DNA of 35,838 nucleotides from Pseudomonadota bacterium. GTDB taxonomy: Bacteria; Pseudomonadota; Gammaproteobacteria; Burkholderiales; Burkholderiaceae_C. The notes under the pieces were generated by a model, which did not search any database, was not told where the DNA came from, and saw only the letters and a list, made by a program, of their open reading frames with translations. The position numbers and the translations under genes are program-made. Location: NCBI GenBank assembly GCA_021841865.1, contig JAKCDM010000022.1, positions 1 to 35,838 of the forward strand. Reading direction: 5' to 3'. Of this stretch, positions 23,524-32,380 are shown piece after piece. How positions within the stretch are numbered: position 1 is the first letter of the stretch; each line of letters begins with the position of its first letter.

Positions 23524-23552
23524 TTGGGATCGCGGGGCCCCCTGCCTAGCAT
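23524..23552 (+). promoter_or_regulatory. Candidate promoter of the cys operon
   Basis: TTGGGA (23524) and TAGCAT (23547) are separated by 17 bases, about 50 bases before the cysI ATG. An A+T-richer stretch just upstream (about 23500-23525) is placed where a CysB-type activator could bind; the site itself cannot be confirmed by eye. Confidence 0.45.
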
Positions 23553-23602
23553 GCAGGATGTGTCGAACCCACGGCGTCGCCGACGCCTTCAGCCCCGTTG
23601 CC

Positions 23603-25324
23603 ATGTACCGCTACAGTGAATTCGATCGCGCCTTCGTGCATGCGCGCGCGGCCCAGTACCGAGACCAGTTGCGCCGGCACCTGGAAGGCAGCCTGGGCGA
23701 GGACGAGTTCAAGCCGCTGCGCCTGCAGAACGGCTGGTACATACAGCGCCACGCGCCGATGCTGCGCGTGGCCGTGCCGTACGGCGCGCTGGCCGTGCGC
23801 CAGTTGCGCGCGCTGGCCGACATCGCCGAGCGCTTCGACCGCGGCTACGTGCATTTCACGACCCGCCAGAACGCGCAGTTCAACTGGATCCCGCTGGAGC
23901 GCAGCGCCGACGTGATGGACGCGCTGGCCGAGGTCGACATGCACGGCATCCAGACCAGCGGAAACTGCGTTCGCAACATCAACACCGACGCGCTGGCCGG
24001 AGTGGCTCCGGACGAGATCGCCGATCCGCGCCCGTTCTGCGAGATCCTGCGCCAGTGGAGCACGCTGCACCCGGAATTCGCCTTCCTGCCGCGCAAGTTC
24101 AAGGTGTCCATCGGCGGATCGCTCGAGGACCGCGTGGCCTCCGGCTGGTACGACATCGGCATGCACCTGGTGCGCAACGCCGACGGCGAGCTCGGGTTGC
24201 GCGTGCTGGTCGGCGGTGGCATGGGGCGCACCCCGGTCATCGGCACGGTGGTGCGCGAATTCCTGCCGTGGCGCCACATGCTGCTCTACACCGAGGCCAT
24301 CCTTCGCGTCTACAACAGCTACGGGCGGCGCGACAACATCTGGAAGGCGCGCATCAAGATGCTGGTGCGCGCCGAGGGGCAGCGTTTCATCGACGCCGTG
24401 GAACGCGAGTTCGCGGCCATCGTCGAGCGCGACCTGGGGGCCGAGGCGCAGATCGTCACCGATGCCCAGCTCGACGCGATGGCGCGGCACTTCGAGCCGC
24501 CGCCGGCTCCGCCGGCCGATGAGCCGCAGCAGCTCGCCGACAAGGCGCGCGCGCTCGAGCAGGCGCGGCGCCAGCCGGCCTTCGAGCGCTGGCTGCAGCG
24601 CAACGTGCATGCCCACCGCCTGGCCGACCACCGCGTGGTCACGCTGTCGCTCAAACGCGCCGGCCAGGCGCCGGGCAACGCGACCACGCAGCAGATGCTG
24701 GCGGCGGCGGAGCTGGCCGAGCGCTTCAGCCGCGGCGAGCTGCGCGTCAGCCACGAGCAGAACCTCGTGCTCGCGTGGGTGCGCGACGGCGACCTGGGCC
24801 TGCTGTGGGAGCAGGCGCGCGAGGCCGGACTGGCGACGCCCAACATCGGGCTGCTGGGGGACATCATCGCCTGCCCGGGCGGGGATTTCTGCTCGCTGGC
24901 CAATGCGCGCTCGCTGCCGGTGGCCGAGGACATCACCCAGCGCTTCCAGGACCTGGACGAGCTGTTCGACATCGGCGACCTCGATCTGAACATCAGCGGC
25001 TGCATCAATTCCTGCGGCCACCACCACAGCGGCGGAATCGGCATTCTCGGCGTCGACAAGGACGGGGCCGAGTGGTACCAGGTGACCGTGGGCGGCGGAG
25101 ACGGCTCGGAACGCGGCGGCAGCGCAGCGCCGGGGCGCATCATCGGCGCGTCCTTCGCCGCCGACGAGGTCGCCGACGTCGTGGAGGCGCTGATCGACGT
25201 GTACCGCGCCGAGCGGGCTCCCGGGGAGCGTTTCATCGATACCGCGCGCCGGCTCGGCCCGGCGCCTTTCGCGAGCGCCGCCGATGCGGTGCGTCGCAGC
25301 ACCGCACGCAAGGTCACAGCATGA
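23603..25324 (+). CDS. cysI: Assimilatory sulfite reductase hemoprotein (nitrite/sulfite reductase family)
   Basis: The 573-residue protein is the siroheme and [4Fe-4S] subunit that reduces sulfite to sulfide. The cluster/siroheme ligands are Cys424 and Cys430 (CPGGDFC) and Cys467 and Cys471 (GCINSC), in the CX5C...CX3C pattern. Two NIR_SIR ferredoxin-like half domains flank the cluster domain. The ATG at 23603 begins MYRYSEFDRAF; a longer in-frame start at 23558 overlaps the promoter region. Its stop overlaps DUF934 by ATGA. No CysJ flavoprotein is present, so the electron donor is probably ferredoxin or another protein, and DUF934 is a candidate helper. A nitrite reductase role is less likely given the cys neighbours. 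Confidence 0.93.
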   Translation: MYRYSEFDRAFVHARAAQYRDQLRRHLEGSLGEDEFKPLRLQNGWYIQRHAPMLRVAVPYGALAVRQLRALADIAERFDRGYVHFTTRQNAQFNWIPLERSADVMDALAEVDMHGIQTSGNCVRNINTDALAGVAPDEIADPRPFCEILRQWSTLHPEFAFLPRKFKVSIGGSLEDRVASGWYDIGMHLVRNADGELGLRVLVGGGMGRTPVIGTVVREFLPWRHMLLYTEAILRVYNSYGRRDNIWKARIKMLVRAEGQRFIDAVEREFAAIVERDLGAEAQIVTDAQLDAMARHFEPPPAPPADEPQQLADKARALEQARRQPAFERWLQRNVHAHRLADHRVVTLSLKRAGQAPGNATTQQMLAAAELAERFSRGELRVSHEQNLVLAWVRDGDLGLLWEQAREAGLATPNIGLLGDIIACPGGDFCSLANARSLPVAEDITQRFQDLDELFDIGDLDLNISGCINSCGHHHSGGIGILGVDKDGAEWYQVTVGGGDGSERGGSAAPGRIIGASFAADEVADVVEALIDVYRAERAPGERFIDTARRLGPAPFASAADAVRRSTARKVTA

Positions 25325-25827
25325 ACTTCCTCCATCCGGCCAGCGACGACTGGCACGAATTCGAACCCGGCTCGGGCGCGGCGCCGCGGCAGGCGCTGCT
25401 CACGCTGGCCGCCTGGAACGAGCTGCACGAGCAGCAACGCGAAGAGTTGCTGCGGGGCTCCCGAGTGGGCCTGCTGCTGCCCAACGACGCCGATGTCGAA
25501 GCCCTGCAGCACGAGCTCGGGAAGTTCGCGCTGCTCGCGCTGCAATTCCCGCGCTGGACCGATGGTCGGGCGTACACCCAGGCCCGCCTGCTGCGTCTGC
25601 GCCTGCGCTTCGAAGGCCAGATCCGCGCCGTCGGCCAGGTGCTGGTGGACATGGTGCTGCCGCTTGCTCGCAACGGCTTCGACTCCGCCGTGCTGCGCGA
25701 GGACCAGGATGTCGAGGCGGCGCGGCGCGCGTTGCAGTTCTTCCCCGGCCACTATCAGATCGACGCGCGGCGTCCGCTGGCCCGCCCCGTCGGCCTGGTT
25801 CCGTCGTATTTCGCGGCGTACGCATGA
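25321..25827 (+). CDS. DUF934 protein, sulfite-reductase associated
   Basis: The 168-residue protein matches DUF934, a family found almost only beside cysI-type genes in proteobacteria that lack CysJ. The pattern PNDADVEALQHELGKFALLALQFPRWTDGRAYTQARLLR is typical. It has no cysteines in a metal-binding arrangement and no membrane segment. It overlaps cysI and cysH by four bases on each side (ATGA), so its level is tied to both. Its biochemical role is not established; assistance in sulfite reductase assembly or electron supply is inference. Confidence 0.9.
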   Translation: MNFLHPASDDWHEFEPGSGAAPRQALLTLAAWNELHEQQREELLRGSRVGLLLPNDADVEALQHELGKFALLALQFPRWTDGRAYTQARLLRLRLRFEGQIRAVGQVLVDMVLPLARNGFDSAVLREDQDVEAARRALQFFPGHYQIDARRPLARPVGLVPSYFAAYA

Positions 25828-26669
25828 TGTCCGACGATCTCTCCCGACACGCGTCGAGCCCGCTGCCGCAGGCGCCCGGGGCGGCGGCTCGCCTGCAGCC
25901 GGCCACGCAACGCCACGCGCGCGCCAGCGACCGCCACGACGAGCTGATCGAACAGGCGCTGGAGCTGCTGCGCCGGGCCGCCGCCGAGCATTCCGGCAGC
26001 GTCGTGCTGTCGAGCAGCCTGGGCGTGGAGGACATGGTGCTGACCGACCTGATCCGGCGCCACCAGCTCGACATCCCGGTGGCGACCCTCGACACCGGGG
26101 CCCTGCACGCCGAGACCCTGGAACTGCTCGAGCGCGCGCAGCTCCATTACGGCATCGACATCGAGGTGTGGCGCCCGCGTGAACAGGCGGTGCTGCAGTT
26201 CGTCGCGAGCAACGGTGCCGACGCCATGTATCGCAGCGTCGCGCTACGGCACGCCTGCTGCGCCGTGCGCAAGCTCGAGCCGCTGGGGCGCATGCTCGAC
26301 GCACGCAGCGCCTGGGTCACCGGGCTGCGCCGCGAGCAGTCGGCACAGCGAGGCTCGCTGCATGCGCGCCAGGTGGGCAGCGACGGCAGGGTCAAGTTCA
26401 GCCCGCTGATCGACTGGACCCTGGGCGACGTGTGGCAGTACGTGGCCGATTTCGACGTTCCCTACAACCCGCTGCACGACCGCTTCTTCCCCAGCATCGG
26501 CTGCGCGCCCTGCACCCGCGCGGTGACCCTCGGTGAGGACCAGCGCGCGGGCCGCTGGTGGTGGGAGCGCGACGGCGAAAAGGAATGCGGCCTGCACGTG
26601 CAGCGCGAAATCCCGGTGCCGCAAGGCGCCTCAACCGACCCATCCCGCCAGCCCGGAGCCCCGGCATGA
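25824..26669 (+). CDS. cysH: Adenylylsulfate (APS) reductase, thioredoxin-dependent
   Basis: The 281-residue protein reduces activated sulfate to sulfite. It carries the Cys145-Cys146 and Cys227-x-x-Cys230 quartet that binds a [4Fe-4S] cluster, the mark of bacterial APS reductases rather than PAPS reductases. The catalytic cysteine is Cys255 in KECGLH. The PP-loop region SSSLGVEDMVLTD lies near residue 62. The use of APS fits the absence of an APS kinase in this operon. The first 40 residues are a variable tail. Its stop overlaps cysD by ATGA, so translation is coupled. Confidence 0.95.
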   Translation: MMSDDLSRHASSPLPQAPGAAARLQPATQRHARASDRHDELIEQALELLRRAAAEHSGSVVLSSSLGVEDMVLTDLIRRHQLDIPVATLDTGALHAETLELLERAQLHYGIDIEVWRPREQAVLQFVASNGADAMYRSVALRHACCAVRKLEPLGRMLDARSAWVTGLRREQSAQRGSLHARQVGSDGRVKFSPLIDWTLGDVWQYVADFDVPYNPLHDRFFPSIGCAPCTRAVTLGEDQRAGRWWWERDGEKECGLHVQREIPVPQGASTDPSRQPGAPA

Positions 26670-27625
26670 ATGCACCCCTGCAAACCCGGCAGCTGCTGCC
26701 GGCCCTCGACCAGCGCCATCTCGACGCGCTCGAGGAAGAGGCGATCTTTATCCTGCGCGAGGTCGCCGGCGCGTTCGCGCGCCCGGCCTTGCTGTTCTCC
26801 GCGGGCAAGGACTCCTGCGTGGTGCTGCACCTGGCGCACAAGGCCTTTCGCGGCCTGCGCGACGACGGCGAATTCGACGGCCGGCTGCCGCTGCCGCTGC
26901 TGCATGTCGATACCGGGCACAACTTTCCCGAGGTGATCGAGTTCCGCGACCGCGAGGTCGCGCGTCACGGCGACGAGCTGATCGTCGCCCACCTGGAGGA
27001 TTCGATCCGCCGCGGCAGCGTGCGCCTGCGCGACCCGCTGGAGTCGCGCAACGCGCACCAGAGCGTGACCCTGCTGGAGGCCGTCGAGCAGCATGGCTTC
27101 GACTGCCTGGTCGGAGGGGCGCGCCGCGACGAGGAAAAGGCGCGCGCCAAGGAGCGCATCTTCAGCCACCGCGATGCCTTCGGCCAATGGCAGCCCAAGG
27201 AGCAGCGCGCCGAGCTGTGGTCGCTGTTCAACACGCGCCTGCGCCCGGGCGAGCATTTCCGCGCCTTTCCGATCAGCAACTGGACCGAGCTCGACGTGTG
27301 GATGTACATCGCCCGCGAGAACATCCGTCTGCCGCAGCTCTACTACACGCATCGCCGCGAGGTCGTCGAGCGCGGCGGCCTGCTGGTGCCGGTGACCGGG
27401 CTGACCCCGCCGCGCAGCGGCGAGCACCCGCGAGAACTCGACGTGCGCTTTCGCACCGTCGGCGACATGAGCTGCACCTGCCCGGTGCCGAGCCGCGCCG
27501 CGAGCGCCGCCGAGGTTGTCGCCGAGACCCTCAACGTGACCCACAGTGAACGCGGCGCCACGCGCATGGACGACCGCAGCAGCCAGGCCGCGATGGAGCG
27601 GCGCAAGAAGGAAGGATATTTCTGA
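26666..27625 (+). CDS. cysD: Sulfate adenylyltransferase subunit 2
   Basis: The 319-residue catalytic subunit of ATP sulfurylase makes APS from ATP and sulfate, driven by GTP hydrolysis on CysN. The PP-loop is FSAGKDSCVVLHLA (about residues 44-57), with Ala in place of the more common second Gly. The conserved HVDTGHNFPEVIEFRD, VGGARRDEEKARAKERIFS and FPISNWTELDVW blocks follow in order. The C-terminus RRKKEGYF is the family signature end. It overlaps cysH by four bases and cysN by one. Confidence 0.97.
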   Translation: MNAPLQTRQLLPALDQRHLDALEEEAIFILREVAGAFARPALLFSAGKDSCVVLHLAHKAFRGLRDDGEFDGRLPLPLLHVDTGHNFPEVIEFRDREVARHGDELIVAHLEDSIRRGSVRLRDPLESRNAHQSVTLLEAVEQHGFDCLVGGARRDEEKARAKERIFSHRDAFGQWQPKEQRAELWSLFNTRLRPGEHFRAFPISNWTELDVWMYIARENIRLPQLYYTHRREVVERGGLLVPVTGLTPPRSGEHPRELDVRFRTVGDMSCTCPVPSRAASAAEVVAETLNVTHSERGATRMDDRSSQAAMERRKKEGYF

Positions 27626-28944
27626 TGCGAACCGAACCCGAGGTGCTGGCGGGGACCGCCGCGCAGCCCGAAGCCGGCGCCCTTCCGGCGCTGCGCTTCC
27701 TGACCGCAGGCAGCGTCGACGACGGCAAGAGCACGCTGATCGGGCGCCTGCTGCTGGACAGCCGCGCACTGCTCGCCGACCAGCTCGACTCGGTCGGCCA
27801 TGGCAGCGACGCGTCGCTGCTGGCCCAGCTGACCGACGGGCTGGAGGCCGAGCGCGAGCAGGGCATCACCATCGACGTCGCGTATCGCTACTTCGCGACA
27901 CCGCGGCGCAAGTTCATCATCGCCGATGCGCCCGGGCACGAGCAGTACACGCGCAACATGGTCACCGCCGCGGCCGGCAGTGACTGCGCGGTGGTGCTGG
28001 TCGACGTGACCAAGCTCGATCTCGCCGAGCGCCCGCTGCGCCTGCTGCCGCAGACACGGCGCCACGCGCTGCTGGCGCAGCTGTTGCGCGTTCGCTCGAT
28101 CGTGTTCGCCGTCAACAAGCTCGATGCCGTGGAAGATGCTCGCGGCGCATTCGACGCGGTGCGCGAGGCGCTGGAGTCGTTCGCGCAAGGTGCCGGCATC
28201 GTGCCGGCCGGCGTGGTCCCGATCTCGGCGCTGCGCGCCGACAACGTGGTGCAGGCGTCGGCGCACTGGCCCTGGTGGAGCGGGCCGTCGCTGCTGCAGC
28301 TGCTCGAGCAGCTGCCGGCCGGCGAGCCGGCGGCCGACGGCTCGCTGCTGCTGCCGGTGCAGTACGTGGCCCGCGGGCACGACGCCGCGGGCAACCCCCG
28401 GCGCACGCTGTGGGGCCGCGTGGCGCGCGGCGGGGTGCGGGTGGGCCAGCAGCTGCGGGTGCATCCGGGCGGGCAGCTCGCCGGCGTGGCCGAGATCTGG
28501 CACGCCGGGCTGCGCGTGCAGCAGTGCGCTGCCGGACAGTCGGCCGGAGTGGTGCTCGACCAGCACCTGGATGTCTCCCGTGGCGACTGGCTGAGCGACG
28601 CCGCGCAGGAGACGCCGGCGGCGCGCGAGTTCGACGCGACGCTGGCCTGGCTCGACAGCGAGCCGGCCGTGCTCGGCCGCAAGTACTGGCTGCGCCACGG
28701 GCACGCCTGGGTGGCGGCGCGCATCGTCCAGGTGCATGCGCGCCTGGACATCCACACCCTCGATCGCGTCGAGGCCACCGCGCTGGGCCCGAACGACATC
28801 GGGCGCGTGCGCGTGCAGGCGCAGTCGGAGCTGCCGCTGGCGCGCTACGCGGACAACCACGTCGCCGGCGGCATGATCCTGGTCGACCCGCACAGCCATC
28901 GAACCAGCGGCGCGCTGCTGGTCGACCAGGCGGTGCCTGCGTGA
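27625..28944 (+). CDS. cysN: Sulfate adenylyltransferase subunit 1 (GTPase)
   Basis: The 439-residue EF-Tu-like GTPase activates CysD. G1 is GSVDDGKST (from residue 29), G2 lies in the EREQGITIDVAYRYF stretch, G3 is DAPGHEQYTRNM and G4 is NKLD. Two beta-barrel domains follow (about residues 225-430). Unlike CysNC fusions, no APS kinase domain is attached, which fits direct use of APS by the adjacent CysH. It begins on the last base of the cysD stop (TGATG) and ends with the same overlap into cobA. Confidence 0.96.
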   Translation: MRTEPEVLAGTAAQPEAGALPALRFLTAGSVDDGKSTLIGRLLLDSRALLADQLDSVGHGSDASLLAQLTDGLEAEREQGITIDVAYRYFATPRRKFIIADAPGHEQYTRNMVTAAAGSDCAVVLVDVTKLDLAERPLRLLPQTRRHALLAQLLRVRSIVFAVNKLDAVEDARGAFDAVREALESFAQGAGIVPAGVVPISALRADNVVQASAHWPWWSGPSLLQLLEQLPAGEPAADGSLLLPVQYVARGHDAAGNPRRTLWGRVARGGVRVGQQLRVHPGGQLAGVAEIWHAGLRVQQCAAGQSAGVVLDQHLDVSRGDWLSDAAQETPAAREFDATLAWLDSEPAVLGRKYWLRHGHAWVAARIVQVHARLDIHTLDRVEATALGPNDIGRVRVQAQSELPLARYADNHVAGGMILVDPHSHRTSGALLVDQAVPA

Positions 28945-29747
28945 TGGGACGCATCGCCTTCGTCGGCGCCGGCCCGGGGGCGCCCGACCTGCTCACCGTG
29001 CGCGCCGCGCGCCTGCTGGGCCAGGCCGACGTCGTGCTGTACGACGCGCTGGTCGGCGACGGCCTGCGCGAGCTGGCGCCCGGCGCGAACTGGATCGACG
29101 TGGGCAAGCGCGGCTTTCGCGCCAGCACGCCGCAGGACGTGATCTGTGCCTTGCTGGTACGCATGGGCCGGCGGCACGCGCTGGTGGTGCGCCTGAAGGG
29201 GGGCGACCCGAGTGTGTTCGGGCGTCTCGACGAAGAGCTGCAGGCGGTGCGCGACGCGGGGCTGGATTTCGAGATCGTCCCGGGCATCAGCGCCGCGCTG
29301 GCTGCGGCCGCCGATACCGCGCGCCCGCTGACACGGCGGGGCCGCGGGCGCAGCGTGGCACTTTGCACGGCCATGGTCCGGCAAGGTCGCGGCCAGCAGC
29401 ACGGCGAGCCCGGCGACGACTCCGGCGACGGGGGCGCCGCCACGGCCGGCACCGCGCGCCGTGCCGATACCGAGGTCTACTACATGGCCGGGCGCAAGCT
29501 CGGCGCGCTGGCCCGCGAGCTGCTCGGGTCGGGCTGGGACGGCGCCACGCCGGTCAGCGTGGTCTCGCGCGCCGGCTGCGACGACATGCTGCAAAGCAGC
29601 CACGCACTGGCCGATCTGGCGCGCGCGTCGCTGCTGCATGCCGGACGCCCGACCGTGGTCGTGGTCGGGGTGGGCGCCGAGGCGGTTGCGCAGCAGCCGG
29701 CGCGGCCTCGCGCGCGCCGGGCAGCGGCCGCCCCGGTAGCACGCTGA
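28944..29747 (+). CDS. cobA: Uroporphyrinogen-III C-methyltransferase (SUMT)
   Basis: The 267-residue enzyme methylates uroporphyrinogen III twice to give precorrin-2, the precursor of siroheme. Conserved blocks are VGAGPGAPDLLTVRAARLL (residues 6-24), YDALV, RLKGGDPSVFGR and EIVPGISAA. A Gly/Asp/Ala-rich stretch of about 25 residues (about residues 147-172) replaces the usual compact loop, and the common TGH motif before it reads TAM. The later DTEVYYM and TPVSVVSRAGC blocks resume normally. It has only the methyltransferase half; the CysG dehydrogenase/chelatase half must be elsewhere. Place in the operon supports siroheme supply for CysI. Confidence 0.93.
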   Translation: MGRIAFVGAGPGAPDLLTVRAARLLGQADVVLYDALVGDGLRELAPGANWIDVGKRGFRASTPQDVICALLVRMGRRHALVVRLKGGDPSVFGRLDEELQAVRDAGLDFEIVPGISAALAAAADTARPLTRRGRGRSVALCTAMVRQGRGQQHGEPGDDSGDGGAATAGTARRADTEVYYMAGRKLGALARELLGSGWDGATPVSVVSRAGCDDMLQSSHALADLARASLLHAGRPTVVVVGVGAEAVAQQPARPRARRAAAAPVAR

Positions 29748-29831
29748 AGGACTTCTTACCGCGGCGGCGTGGCACGGCGCGGGCGTCGCGGTTAGGCTTG
29801 CAGGCTTTTCCATCCCAGCCGCCCAGCTGCC

Positions 29832-31322
29832 TTGCACCCTGCCGTCTCCGGCCGTCGACCCCGAGCCTGCCTGGCAGCGGCCGCGCCGCCGGCGGCCGCG
29901 CGGGCGCGGCTGGCCGGCGCGCTCGCTGCGCTGCTGTTGCTCGGCGCCTGCGCAGCGCCGCCGGCCGCGCGCGTGGCCGAATCCCCCGCCGCCGGCGCGG
30001 GGCAGTGGCTGGCACGCGGCCTGCAGCAGCCGGGGCTGCAGCGCTGGCTCGGCGCCCAGGGGGCGCAGCACGCGCCCGGCGCTGCGTGGAGCGCGCGCCA
30101 GTTGCGCCTGGCAGCGTTGTACTTTCATCCTTCGCTGCAGCTGGCGCGCGACGGCGTGGAGCTGGCGCGGGCCGACCTGCTGCTGGCCCGGCAGTGGCCC
30201 GATCCGCGTCTGCAGCTGGGCTTCAAGTACCAGGCCACGCAGGCCGCCGCGCTGCCTTCGCCGTGGACCATCGGAGCGGCGATCGGCCTGTTGCTGTGGT
30301 CGCACGAGCAGCGCAGGGCGCAGCAGCAGCGCGCCGAGGCCGGGTTGCGCGCGGCGCGGCTGATGCTGCGCGCCAGCGCCTGGCATCTGCGCCGGCAGGT
30401 GGACCTGGCATTCGTCGACTGCTGGCTGGCGCGGCGCGACCTGGCCCTGCAACGCCAGCTGCTGGCCGTCGAATTGCGACGCGCGCAGTTGCTGCAGCAG
30501 CGCGAGCACCAGGGCTGGGTGTCTGCCTGGCGGGTCGACGAACAACGCCGGGCGTTGCGCCGGCAGCGGCGCGCCGCGCTGGACGCGCAGGCAGGACTGG
30601 AGTCTGCCACGCTGGAGCTGGCCGCCGCGGTCGGCGTGCCGGGCCGCGCGCTGCAGGACCAGACGCTCGATCTGCACGGCCTGGACGCGCCGGCGCCGGG
30701 GCGTTTCAGCCTGCCGCCGCGGCAGCGCACACAGCAGGCGCTGCAACGGCGCGCCGACGTGCAGGCGGCGTGGCAGCGCGTGCTCGCCGCGCGCGCCGAG
30801 GTGCAGCGCCAGATCAGCCTGCGCGACGGCGCGCCGGCGCGCGTGGCGCCCGGGGTCGAGCGCGACCAGGGGGCGAACGACCTGACGCTGACGGCGGACC
30901 TGCCGCTGCCGCTGCTGAATCATCACGAGGGGCAGATCGACGCCGCTCGCGCGCGCCAGGCGCTGGCGCAGGATCGTCTGCTCGAGGTGCAGGCGCGCGC
31001 AGCGTCGCGCATCGAACGGGCGCGAGCCGAGCTGCGCGCGGCCGACCTTGCGCAGCGCGTGGCGCGGCGGGGCTGGCGCCGCGCGCGGCGCGCCTGGCTC
31101 GGCGCCAACGCGGCCGGCGCTCGCGAATGGATCGATCCGCTGCAGCGCGTGCTGGTTCGCCAGCGCTGGCTGCAGGCGCAGCAGGACCTGCTGCGCGCGC
31201 GCGGCAGGCAGTGGCAGGCGCTGGTGCGCCTGCGCGCCGCGCTGCAGGGTACGGGCGCGCCGGCCATCGGCGGCGATACGGGCCAGGCCCGGGTTCTGCC
31301 GACGCTTGACGCGCAATCGTGA
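29832..31322 (+). CDS. TolC/CusC-like outer-membrane efflux lipoprotein
   Basis: The 496-residue protein begins with a signal peptide and lipobox (LLLLGAC, Cys about residue 41), so it is probably a lipoprotein of the outer-membrane factor family. The rest is long Ala/Arg/Gln-rich helices in two repeats, the OEP channel layout. The only in-frame start before the signal is TTG at 29832, with a stop at 29793, so a non-AUG start is needed. It is the first of three efflux genes and lies 84 bases after cobA. Its stop overlaps the start region of the adaptor (GTGA), which supports one operon. Confidence 0.85.
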   Translation: MHPAVSGRRPRACLAAAAPPAAARARLAGALAALLLLGACAAPPAARVAESPAAGAGQWLARGLQQPGLQRWLGAQGAQHAPGAAWSARQLRLAALYFHPSLQLARDGVELARADLLLARQWPDPRLQLGFKYQATQAAALPSPWTIGAAIGLLLWSHEQRRAQQQRAEAGLRAARLMLRASAWHLRRQVDLAFVDCWLARRDLALQRQLLAVELRRAQLLQQREHQGWVSAWRVDEQRRALRRQRRAALDAQAGLESATLELAAAVGVPGRALQDQTLDLHGLDAPAPGRFSLPPRQRTQQALQRRADVQAAWQRVLAARAEVQRQISLRDGAPARVAPGVERDQGANDLTLTADLPLPLLNHHEGQIDAARARQALAQDRLLEVQARAASRIERARAELRAADLAQRVARRGWRRARRAWLGANAAGAREWIDPLQRVLVRQRWLQAQQDLLRARGRQWQALVRLRAALQGTGAPAIGGDTGQARVLPTLDAQS

Positions 31323-31324
31323 CC

Positions 31325-32380
31325 ATGTTGTTCAAGCATTCTCTGCACCACATGCTGCCGCGCCTGTTGCGCGCCGGCCTGCTGGGTGTTTGCGCCTGGG
31401 CCGTGGGCGTGCCGGCGGGTGCGCAGACGGCCCTGCCGCCGCCGGTGTCGTGGAGCGCGTCGCAGCAGCGGGCCTCGGGGCTGCGCATCGAGCACCTCGC
31501 CGTGCGTTCCTACCGGCGCACGCGCTCGGCGATGGCCGAGGTGCTCGATCCAGGGCCCCTGCTGCAGGCGCAGGCCGCGCTGGACGATGCCCGCGCGCGC
31601 AGCGCCCAGGCGCGCGCCGAACTGGAGCTGGCCACGCTGCGCGCGCGCCAGGCGCGCGCGCTGTTCGCGGCCGGCCAGGACGTGGCGCAGGCCACCGTCG
31701 ACCAGGCGCGCGCCGGGCGCCTGCGCGCGCAGGCGGGGCTGGCCGCCGCCGAAAGCGCGCTGCGCGCTGCGCGCGCCGGGCGCGCTGCCGTGCTCGGCCC
31801 GACGCTGGGCCGGCGCCTGCGCCGGCAGCCCGGGCTGGCCGACGACTTGGCGCAGGGCAGTGAACGGGTGCTGAGGGTGCTGCTGCCGCCGGGCCGTCGC
31901 CTGGCGCCGGGCGCGCGGGTTCGGGTTCGCCTTCCCGCAGCGCCCGAGTCGACGCGGGCGGGCTCGCGCGGCGTGGCGCTGCGGCTGCTGGGGCCGGCGC
32001 CGCGCGCCGGCGAGAGCTCGCAGGGCCTGGCCTACCTGGGGCTGGCCCGGGCCAGCGACGCGCTGCAGCCGGGGCTGCGCCTGGAGGCCGTGATCGAGTC
32101 GGCGACGCCGCGGCAGGGCGTGTGGCTGCCGGCGTCGGCCGTGCTGTTCCACGGCGGACGCGCGTTCGTGTTCGTCGCCTCCGCGCCGGCGTCGCGCGGC
32201 GATCGCCAGTTCACCGCGCGCCAGGTATCGACGCGCTGGCCGCTGGACGGCGGGTATGTGCAGCCGGGATGGTCGGCCACCGATGTGGTCAGCGGCGGCG
32301 CCGGACTGTTGCTCACGCCGCCGCCGGAGGCGCACACCTTGCCGCCGGCCGGCAACGCCGACGACGGGGACGACGACTGA
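31325..32380 (+). CDS. Compact RND periplasmic adaptor (membrane fusion) protein
   Basis: The 351-residue protein has an N-terminal signal region (hydrophobic about residues 12-34, AGAQ cleavage site likely). A helical hairpin rich in Ala/Arg/Gln (about 78-150) and a beta-barrel/membrane-proximal region (about 160-330, with SAVLFHGGRAFVFVA) follow, as in CusB/CzcB/AcrA adaptors. The usual first half of the lipoyl domain, with its Gly-x-V-x2-GQ motifs, is not recognisable before the hairpin. A GTG at 31319 overlapping the previous stop is an equally possible start. It overlaps the pump gene by one base (TGATG). Confidence 0.8.
   Translation: MLFKHSLHHMLPRLLRAGLLGVCAWAVGVPAGAQTALPPPVSWSASQQRASGLRIEHLAVRSYRRTRSAMAEVLDPGPLLQAQAALDDARARSAQARAELELATLRARQARALFAAGQDVAQATVDQARAGRLRAQAGLAAAESALRAARAGRAAVLGPTLGRRLRRQPGLADDLAQGSERVLRVLLPPGRRLAPGARVRVRLPAAPESTRAGSRGVALRLLGPAPRAGESSQGLAYLGLARASDALQPGLRLEAVIESATPRQGVWLPASAVLFHGGRAFVFVASAPASRGDRQFTARQVSTRWPLDGGYVQPGWSATDVVSGGAGLLLTPPPEAHTLPPAGNADDGDDD

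Noticed and set aside
20134-23604. Open frame of 1156 codons on the minus strand opposite the GGDEF-EAL gene
   Set aside because: Composition is low-complexity Gln/Arg/Ala and the plus-strand frame carries all recognisable catalytic motifs.
27625-28944. Missing APS kinase interpreted as a broken sulfate pathway
   Set aside because: CysH has the four-cysteine [4Fe-4S] set of APS reductases, so PAPS is not needed.
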